A stretch of 64,000 nt of DNA. Source: Gongronella butleri. Taxonomy: Eukaryota > Mucoromycota > Mucoromycetes > Mucorales > Cunninghamellaceae. The position numbers were made by a program, and so were the translations under genes. This document shows positions 56,363 through 64,000 of this stretch, one piece after another. Positions within the stretch are counted from its first letter, which is position 1. Each line of letters begins with the position of its first letter. Under the pieces are notes generated by a model that worked only from the letters and a program-made list of their open reading frames with translations, ran no database searches and had not been told where the DNA came from. The DNA lies in contig JAIWZP010000005.1 in NCBI GenBank assembly GCA_025201375.1, positions 310,001 to 374,000 on the forward strand, read 5' to 3'.

Positions 56363-56911
56363 ATGCATTCTCTCGGTCTTTTGTATTTGGTGTTTGTTCC
56401 CATGCTTCTTGCCATGCCTGTTCGGCGCGACGACCAGCCACAAGACCAGGCAAGTGGTACCACCAGCATGCAGCAGCCCAAGGCGCAGGATGGGCTGGTT
56501 TATCGTAATCCGTCACCAGACTCGCGCCCCATGGACTCCAATGGCATGATGTTTCCACCCATCCAGGGTCAGCCCATGAATGGGCAATTGCCATCGACCC
56601 CCACCGGCGGCAACACGGGTGTGCAGCAAGAGATCATGCCGCGACCGGACGTCACCTGGGACGAATTCGTCAATTGCCTGACCAAGATTTGCAAGGACGA
56701 TTTGGATGAGTGCATCCCACAGTGCTTGAAGCCGCAAAAGGGAAAGGGTGCCTCCAAGGGCGACAAAGTCGACACTACGAGCGACGGCAATGGCGACTCG
56801 AGTAGCCAAAGTGACGATAAAAAAGATAAAAACAAGGACGACAACAAGGATGACCAATCCTACAAGAAAAACAAAAAGCACCATAGTAGTGGTTTGCTTG
56901 GCGGCTTGTAG
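56363..56911 (+). CDS. Secreted protein with four-Cys motif and charged tail
   Basis: 182 residues, intronless. Signal peptide MHSLGLLYLVFVPMLLAMP, then a Pro/Gln/Met-rich low-complexity part, the short core TWDEFVNCLTKICKDD and LDECIPQCLKPQK, and a strongly charged tail (DDKKDKNKDDNKDDQ, KKNKKHHSSG). The Cys pattern C-x4-C ... C-x3-C resembles the core of the 54349 protein (QCLAKDC ... CYVKC), so the two may be distantly related; this is tentative. A run of 13 A residues ends immediately at the start codon. Function unknown. Confidence 0.7.
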   Translation: MHSLGLLYLVFVPMLLAMPVRRDDQPQDQASGTTSMQQPKAQDGLVYRNPSPDSRPMDSNGMMFPPIQGQPMNGQLPSTPTGGNTGVQQEIMPRPDVTWDEFVNCLTKICKDDLDECIPQCLKPQKGKGASKGDKVDTTSDGNGDSSSQSDDKKDKNKDDNKDDQSYKKNKKHHSSGLLGGL

Positions 56912-57249
56912 TGGCCCATGATTTTAATTGTTCGAGTACTCGTTATAATAAAATATCATCCATTTTTCTTTCTTTTCATTTCTTTTTTTTTTTTTTTTTA
57001 CGCGTCTTTTGAGAAAATCAAGGTGGGGAGCGGATCGTGTCGGATCAAATGGCGGTGCTGAATATCGAATTGTCGGATTGTCACTCCGCTCCGACCATTA
57101 CTTCGCCTCGTTTTTGAGTCAAAACAAAAGCAAACGAGAAACGAAAAACAGGAAATGGCAGTTTAGGGGTGATGCGGCCAATATAAAGCAATATCTGTTC
57201 TTTTATTTTTTTTCTTGGGCCGCTCAATTGGTCTTTCCAGATATCTATA

Positions 57250-57702
57250 ATGGTTGATTCCCTTGCGCCTTTGATGGCCATGGCGATCAATGGGTCGTTT
57301 GCGTGTTTCAGCCTGCGACTCAGCACGTTCACGGCGCCTGCACTCGCCAATGGTCCGCGGCCCCAGCACGCGTTCCCGGATTTCTTCGCACGAGGCGCGC
57401 GTGTCGCACGTTTCCACATCACAGCGGGTGTGCTTGTCAATGGCCTGGCGTATTACCGATCCAAAGACACCCGATATTTGTGGGCCGCGGGCCTCACAGC
57501 CACGGTGCCGCCAATCACCACGGCGCTCATGATGCCGATCAACCGTCGTTTGTTTGCCCTTGCCGCGGAATCATTGAACACAGCCCCATCAGTCGCATGC
57601 AGAGCCAATGCTCTGGGAAAACATCTGATGCAGCAATGGATGGCGCGACAATGGGCCCGGACGCTCGTCACCACAGCAGCCTTTGCCGTGCACTTTTTGT
57701 AG
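57250..57702 (+). CDS. DUF1772-like membrane protein
   Basis: 150 residues without intron. N-terminal hydrophobic helix (LAPLMAMAINGSFACFSLRL), a middle part with the pattern W-AAGLTATVPPITTALMMPIN-R typical of DUF1772 (anthrone-oxygenase-like) proteins, a segment resembling a helix with LGKHLMQQWMARQWARTLVT, and a C-terminal hydrophobic end. DUF1772 members include noranthrone monooxygenases of secondary-metabolite pathways, but no polyketide genes lie in this window, so such a role is not implied. A T-rich leader precedes the ATG. Confidence 0.65.
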   Translation: MVDSLAPLMAMAINGSFACFSLRLSTFTAPALANGPRPQHAFPDFFARGARVARFHITAGVLVNGLAYYRSKDTRYLWAAGLTATVPPITTALMMPINRRLFALAAESLNTAPSVACRANALGKHLMQQWMARQWARTLVTTAAFAVHFL

Positions 57703-58670
57703 CAAATTGACAAATAGAAAAAAAATCGCTACAATTGATGCACGTGTTGATGCTCAATGACACCTTTTTTTGCCCTGGCATTTCCTGTAGCATACAAAGT
57801 GACAAAGATGGTACGAAAAATTGGTCGCGATCCGAAGGCTCGGTGGATCACAATGAGTCTGGTTGGGGGACCGATGTAACACAAAGGAGAGTTTTGCGCG
57901 CGGCAGTGATCTGCTGACCAAGCCATTGAATAGTCATCATTGTTGCTGTGCGTTGGACGATCATTTGAACGATCTTGGTAGCCAATGGCGCGCTCTCGTG
58001 GCCAGCTTGGTCAGCTAACTCGCGACGCTGCGGTTCAATGGGCGCGTCAGGTGTCCGTATTTGGTCTTTTTTCTTTATTTTGTCTTTTTGTGGCGTGCAG
58101 CACCTTTTGCAAATGTCAGATAAGATCGTGCTCTTTATTGAGTCACGGACGCCATGGTCAGTGTGAGCGAAATTTGGCGTACAACGGGTAAAAGATCGCC
58201 AAAAATTTAAGAAAGATACGTGAAAAGCGCGTAAGTGGTCACAATGGCGCAGTGGAATCATGATCCATGCTCTCGGGTAAAGGTTTGCCATGAAATCTAC
58301 ACGTGTGGAATGGAGCGGTTGGGGGTTGGGAGGGAGATCATGGTCAATGTGTGCGAAATGACAAACAAAAATGCCAAGTGCAACAGTGCTGGGCGTGGAA
58401 AAAGGTCCAATGGCAAAGCGACGAGCGGGGCCTGAGTCATCTGTGCCACGCCTCGTTGATCCCCCCACCCCGGAGTTTGCCACCCCCAAAAGGTCTCAGC
58501 CCCGCTTGACTCTAGCGGATGAAAAAAAATGACGTTTTTGCATAGAAAAGGGGTCCAAAAACGGCAACATAAATAGGGCCACTTTTTTTTTTTTCACCCA
58601 GCTATTTTTTACGTTTTTCTTCCCTAAACTTTTCACTTGGTTTTACCCCTGTCACTCCTGTCGTTTTAAC
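57703..58670. other. Intergenic upstream of arrestin-like gene
   Basis: No gene supported. A CATAAATAGGG TATA-like element at about 58568 and a T/C-rich leader precede the next start codon. Confidence 0.4.
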
Positions 58671-60150
58671 ATGAAGTCGAAAAAGGGGCTTTCGTCACTT
58701 GCCATTGAGCTCTGTCCCGAATTTGGCCAGTCGCGCGACGGTGACCTTGTCTTTGGCCCTGGGTCCGTGTTCCAAGGTGCGTACCAAAAAAAAAAAAAAG
58801 CAGTCATAGGCTCATTCTCATGCTCGCTTTTTCAATTTTCTCGTTGATTTAGGGATTGTACACGCCCATGTGCCGGAAAAAGAGGCCTCTGTACATCGAT
58901 TGTGTGTGATTTTCAGCGCGTCTGAATCTGTGCAGCTTCATTCGACGCTTGAATCGGTGATTCGTGGGCGCCAGCATCAATTGTTCGGCACGCAGCATGT
59001 TTTGTGGGAAACGACGGAAGAAGAGAAGCGGCCTCCACGCGCTCAATTCCGGTTTACAGTGCAATTGCCGCTGATTCAATTGCCTCCGTCCATGTCGCAT
59101 CGGTCGCTAAGATACGCGTGCCGCTACGGTGTGGTCGCGATGCTTTACGACGCGAGCAAGCGTGTTGTCGCGTCTGCGCAGGTGCCCGTGCATTACCGGC
59201 CATGGGTCGTGACACGCGCACTCAAAGTGCCGATGCATCGGCATGGCCGATACGCGCTCGTACGCCAGCCCACCACCGACTATTTGCCGGGCGACAAGGT
59301 GACCTTGCTCTTGTCGCCATTGCTTCCAAAGTTGCAAGTGTCGCTTGAGCTTGTTCAAATCGTCACGCTCGTATGTCAAATGCAGGACGAACGCGTGCCT
59401 CCTGCTGAGACGGTCCTTGTGCGGTCTGTGCCGCGCGTCCTCCAGCAAGAGAGCCATGCCCCACAACAACCACATGCGAGCCACCCCATTGCCATCGACA
59501 TTCCATGGCAATTGGCCCCAACTTACACACATGGCCGCCTCATCCACATCCATTACGAATTGGTCCTCAAAGTCGGCCATCCGGCCGCAAAATGGTCCGT
59601 TCGCACGCCACAACCCGAAGTCATCCGGTTGCCCATGGTCCTCGGCACCTTGGGCGCAGGCATCTCGCTGCCTGACGACATTGCGCATTATTCAGCCTTT
59701 AGTGGCGTCTTTGGCGACACCTTAGGCACACAATTGGATCGTCTTGAACAGCGCAGATTGTCCTCCGTGCCCACCATGGCTGCCACCGCCGCCGCCGCTG
59801 CTTCTAATGCCGCTGCTGCTGCTGCTGCTCGTGCTGGTGGTGGTCAACAAGCCAATGCCGAGCCCAATGGCGCCACATCATCATCAACATCATCAACATC
59901 ATCTACATCAGCATCACTACCACCACGACGCTCTTCCACGTCCTCTCATTCGTCGGCAACACGCCGGCCGTCCGCGGCCGAAACACCCAACAATCCGCGC
60001 GTCATGCCCGTGCCCAAATTTCTAAAGACCGTCGAGTACGAAAACGCCTTGCCCCTGTACACACCCTCCACGCTGCCAGGATATACCCTGCCCCCACCTC
60101 CACCGGCTTTTGCAGGCAGCATCCACCACAATTGCATCCCCACCATGTAG
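58671..60150 (+). CDS. Arrestin-fold protein (alpha-arrestin-like)
   Basis: Exons 58671-58776 and 58853-60150 give 467 residues. The first half has the arrestin N-domain pattern: LVFGPGSVFQGIVHAHVPEK, ESVQLHSTLESVIRGRQHQL, LWETTEEEKRPPRAQFRFTV and PPSMSHRSLRYACRYGVVAM. The second half has C-domain features: TDYLPGDKVTLLLSPLLPKL, QVSLELVQIVTLV and the HYELVLKVGHPAAKW strand, ending at RLPMVLGTLGAG. A poly-Ala and Ser/Thr-rich linker follows (GCx repeats at 59780-59840), then YENALPLYTPSTLPGYTLPP. No PPxY motif is seen, so recruitment of Rsp5-type ligases would need another motif such as LPxY. Fungal alpha-arrestins direct ubiquitination and endocytosis of transporters. Confidence 0.8.
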
Positions 60151-61086
60151 AAACCATCAAAAATCCGCCATTTCTACTCCCTCCCTCATCCCTTTTTTTT
60201 TTTGCATGATTCCCATCTCCTTTCCCTTTTGCTTGTTTTTTTCCTCATTATGCCTCTATGCTCCTTTGTATTTCTTTTGGAAGTTTTTGCTTTATTGAGT
60301 TGGTCATTGTCGTACAATGGCACTCATAAATTTCATGAATAAACAAGCCAAGCTAGAAGCAATGGCTTTGCCAATTCCCTCCCCCCCCCTCAATTCGCCT
60401 CGTCCTCCAAGGAGAGTTAAGAATGACAGCCCCTTGGAAGGGTATGGAAGGGATGGGAAACGGGTGTCAGAGTCGAAGCGAGCAGCGTCTTTTGGAATTT
60501 TCTACGCGGTGCTTGGGCGGCCCAATGGATATGCCGATGGACCGCATGCTGAGCGGACGGAAAGAATCCCCCATCATGTGCCTTGAATCATCCACCGACC
60601 GTGCGGTTGAAACACTTTAAAAAAAGAACCAGAAAACTGTCAAACCACCAAAAAAAGAGGTGCGCTGACCAAAAAGAGCGTGTTGGGATATTTTGTTATT
60701 TTTTTATTTTTTTTGTGATCGACACCCTGTTGCCCTTGACGTAACACAGTGACATCAGCGGCATAAGGGAAATTGTGCAACACCATGACTTTTTGTAAAA
60801 AAGAAAACCAGAAAAAAGGCAAATTTGGCATTTTTTATGGGCCATGCGGGCAACGAGAACCATTGGGGCGGCATGGAAGGAAATGTAAATAAAAAGTACA
60901 TGCAAAGGAAGTGTGAGGGCGACAGGAAGCGACATGGAAGGGGGGGAATGTAAAGGCAAAGAAAACGAGTAGCAAGATGACAAAAGGGGAGGTGGGGAGA
61001 GAGAGGAATAGATGCAGAAAAGTGAGTACAATGAGATGAAAAAAAAAAAGCAAAACAAGGAGAGAATGTGAAAAACACGTCATGAC
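60151..61086. other. Convergent 3' flank region
   Basis: No gene supported between the 3' ends of the convergent arrestin-like and CID-RRM genes. Purine-rich on the plus strand from 60850 to 61060. Confidence 0.4.
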
Positions 61087-63327
61087 TCAACGGCCGCGTC
61101 GTGGCCGCTTGGGATAATCCATGCCTGCGCCGCGCGGTCTGAAATGGCCGGCGGTGCGCTTCTTATTGAGCATGTCGTTCTTCCACTCGGGCTTGTAATC
61201 GGCATGCGGCTCCTCAATGACCATTTGTGGCTGCACGGGCTGCCCGTGGAAGCCGCCCATCGACGTCGTTGTCAGCGTTTGCAGCTCGTCCGGCGATAGC
61301 TCGCTCAACGGGATCGTCGATTCACCCGTGTCATAGCTAAACAGGCGTCGCGGACCAAAGCCAAACGCCCAATTCACCTAAAAAAAAAAAAAGACGCGTC
61401 AGTGACATGAAACTGGACGCGACGCGTCAACTTTTTTACTTACTTTTGTGGCAAGACCCTCGAAATTCAGCACACACTCGTATTTGGCGCGCCGTGTCGC
61501 TTGATGAGAGTCAAATTTGAGGAACGCGTTGCAAATGGGACCCTTTTTACTGACCTATCCGTGGGCAACATGGAGAACCAATGAGTGACATTTGACGCGT
61601 CTTTTTTCAATTTTGCTTTACCACAATGCTAACCAGGTGGCCATACACCCCAAAGATGTGATGAAGCTCCTGATCCGTGATGGTCGGTGGCAAGGGACCG
61701 ACAAACAACGAACGTGTCAATACTGGACCATTTTTTTTAAAAAAAGGATTAAAATCATGTCTTTTTTTCTCTTTTTCTCTCGTTTCATTTTTCTTGTTGC
61801 CTTACGTCTTATGCAATCAGGTGGCAATGACGGATCGAACATGGGGAATTCGCCAGGATGGCCCATGGGACGTGGCGGTGCGCCGGGTTGCATTGGGGGC
61901 GGCGGTCCTTGTTGCTGACGCATTGGAGGTGGCGGAGCACCGGGCATGTTTTGCTGAGGATAGGGATTCATGGGTGGCGGCTGATGTGGATAGGGCTGTT
62001 GAGCGCCAGGGGGTGGTGGTGGGCGCGAATGAGGCATGGGTGGGCGTGGACGGTGGTGCATGGATGACGAAGAAGCGGCGCCTGGAGGCATAGGTGGACG
62101 CGTTTGAGGATGCGGAGCACCATACGCATAATCTTCGTGCATTGGCGGGGTAAAGGGGGCAGGGCCGCCATAGGGGCGCGGCGGACGCTGCTGCTGTTGC
62201 GATGGCGGAGGCATAAAAGGCGGCTGTTGGCCAGGCGGGCCGCTAAAAGGCACATGCGGCGGCATTTGGGGTGGCACCTGTTGCATTTGAGGTGGCGGCA
62301 TTTGAGGTGGCGGCTGTTGCTGCATAGCTGGCGGCGGCATTACCTGTTGCTGTGGTGGCATTGGCGCTGGATTGGGCAAAGACGCGTATACAGGCTGTGA
62401 CGCGGGCAATGGCGTGCCCACAGCCGCAAGCAGCGCGGCCCAGTCCACCTTGTTGAGCAAATCCGAGTTCATTGCCTGTAAATTGTTATAAAGCGCGTGG
62501 TTGTCCACCACAGGGCCAGAAACAGAAGATTTGCTGCCGTGCACCTGAATCACCGTCCGTGCGTCCGATGGCGCGTCCAATTCCATCGACGGCGTCGAAG
62601 CTACCAAAAAAAAAAAAGAACAATTGAGCCCATTGGCACGCGTCTCGACACGCGCTTGCACGCGCCTTTTTTTTCTTTTTTTGCATGAAATCGCGAATTC
62701 TTGCAAATGGACGCGCTTTCCAACTTACGCGAGGACTCATCACGTGTAGGATCCATGGCGTGCGTCAGGTCCCTAGCATATATGCCGTTCTTGTCCCACA
62801 GATCGATCGTCCTTTTGATCTTTTCCTGCAAAAATGAAGCCATTGAGCACATTTTCGTGCCATTGATAAAATAAACAATGTACCTTTTCCTTGGCACTGC
62901 ATTCGCGAAGCGCGCGGTGCAACTCCTTGTCCTGAAAAAGTGCGGCAAACTGCTGGATATAGCCCTCGAGCTGCTGGTCCTCCTTTGTCTTCACAAGTTT
63001 ATGCGCACGGCTGCTGATGGCGTCGATCACGTACACACCGGCAAGACGAAATTGCGGCGCCGACTGCTTGATAAAGTCCACGATGTAGAGACAGATGGCC
63101 GCATGATCCTTTTTGCAAAAAGGAAGAAAGAGACAAAGAAAACGTGAGCTTTTCCCCCTCATGTTCGGCAACTTTCACACAAAAAAAAAAAAAGCGCTTA
63201 CATTAGGATGGCCAATCGCCATCTGCTTCAACGTTTCGATCCGCGAGGCTGACAGTGCCGACTTTGACGACCAGATACGCTTAAGTTCAGCGTCAAATTC
63301 AGACGGATGCCACGCCGAGTCCCCCAT
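61087..63327 (-). CDS. CID-RRM RNA-binding transcription termination factor (Nrd1/Seb1 type)
   Basis: At least seven exons. The start at 63327 gives MGDSAWHPSEFDAELKRIWS, then SALSASRIETLKQMAIGHPN joined to KDHAAICLYIVDFIKQSAPQ and RLAGVYVIDAISSRAHKLVK, a CTD-interacting domain that binds phosphorylated RNA polymerase II tail. A Pro/Gln/Met-rich disordered middle (PPPQMPPPQMQQVPPQMPPH and similar) precedes the RRM: RNP2 RSLFVGPLPPTITDQELHHI and RNP1 KGPICNAFLKFDSHQATRRA, joined across two introns. The C-terminus has WAFGFGPRR and an Arg/Gly-rich end (RPRGAGMDYPKRPRRGR). CID plus RRM in this order matches Nrd1, Seb1 and SCAF4/8, which couple termination and 3'-end formation to transcription. 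The long low-complexity middle is typical. Confidence 0.9.
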
Positions 63328-64000
63328 TCTATCGTGTTTGGCAAAATAGGGCGTGAAAAAAAAAAAAAAGAGAGAGAGAAAGGGAACGACACAAAGAGAA
63401 TGCCAGCCTCCCTTTTTTATTTAAAGGACCGCGTGTCTGCACAATTTTGCCATTGTCTTGTCCAGGGCCCCAGCCTCTGTTCTATTTCACGTTTTTACAT
63501 CCCATTGCACGCCACTCACACGGCTCACTTGGATGTGGCGTATACTATTCAAAAGTTTTGATTGCCACGTAAGGACGGTGCAAAAATCTTGCCTTTCCAC
63601 GGCATAAACCGCTGTGAAATTTTTCTATTTTATAAAAATCGCGTCGAATGGTGTGATTGATCGCTAAAACAACAGCCTGACAACAACCCTAGGCTGTGCT
63701 CGCGCCTTTTCCCCAAGAGAACAAAGCCATTCTGCATTCGTTAGCACCGAAAAAAAGCATGATCAAGTCGCAAATGTCTGGATATCTGCAAACTATGGTA
63801 TCTTCCTCTGCAGTGGTTCCCTCGCCCTTTATAGCGGCCTCGACACGCTTCCAGAGGTCTGCCGGCATCAACCCTCACTATTTTTCAGCGACAGCAGCAC
63901 CTTTTGCGATCAAGAAACGCGCAGTTGACGCGTCTTTCTGAATTTTAAATGGCTTTTTTTTTGGAGCTTAATAAATTATGGTTTCATTGTTTTTTTTATT
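63328..64000. other. Window end; possible small ORF
   Basis: Upstream region of the CID-RRM gene, then a plus-strand frame 63759-63941 (MIKSQMSGYLQTMVSSSAVV ... KKRAVDASF, 60 residues) followed by AATAAA at about 63970. A minus-strand frame 63689-63871 overlaps it. Neither has a recognised domain; both remain doubtful. Confidence 0.25.

Overview
The window is nuclear DNA of a filamentous fungus, most likely an early-diverging one (Mucoromycota, perhaps Mucorales). The inference rests on many short GT-AG introns packed with A and T homopolymers, a CotH-type secreted protein, a fused betaine-lipid synthase (BTA1), a GGA adaptor, a Dsc ubiquitin-ligase subunit and SLA1. The exact genus cannot be read from the sequence. 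There are no rRNA genes, CRISPR arrays or convincing tRNA genes. Gene models were assembled by hand from splice sites and frame continuity; most are well supported because joined exon lengths divide by three and conserved motifs run across the junctions.

Layout. 0-7.4 kb: a small acidic-tailed protein, a ZIP metal transporter, a CK1-type kinase (-) and a CotH-family GPI-type protein (-). 7.4-11.2 kb: gene-poor, with a 75-nt poly(A) run and a degenerate repeat field. 11.2-23.3 kb: an MFSD1-like transporter (-), a membrane-anchored GDSL/SGNH hydrolase, a homeodomain protein with an apparent GC-AG intron, and BTA1. 23.3-25.6 kb: no firm gene. 25.6-35.3 kb: SLA1 (-), two tandem peroxisomal acyl-CoA thioesterases (-) and transaldolase. 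35.3-41.0 kb: second repeat field, holding a ~1.77 kb element with ~415-bp terminal inverted repeats inserted near an older dispersed repeat whose other copy lies at 10 kb. 41.0-50.2 kb: dense housekeeping block (vacuolar amino-acid transporter, cyclophilin with a 12-nt microexon, mitochondrial uS19, polyprenol reductase, DSC3-like, GGA).

50-57 kb is the most unusual part. The 3' end of GGA, its downstream spacer and a small secreted cysteine-containing protein gene have been duplicated in tandem. In the first copy the secreted-protein gene has been broken by two insertions. One looks like a retroposed mRNA, with AATAAA, a poly(A) tail and a 13-bp target-site duplication, encoding another small secreted protein. 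The second carries a further small secreted Cys-rich ORF and a fragment resembling the second-largest RNA polymerase subunit. The second copy keeps an intact secreted-protein gene, and a possible distant relative lies at 56.4 kb. The whole reads as a small-secreted-protein birth-and-decay locus. 57-64 kb: a DUF1772-like protein, an arrestin-fold protein and a CID-RRM transcription-termination factor (Nrd1/Seb1 type, -).

Themes: membrane traffic and ubiquitin-linked adaptors (SLA1, GGA, arrestin, DSC3), lipid metabolism (BTA1, thioesterases, polyprenol reductase), transporters, and secreted or surface proteins near repeats.
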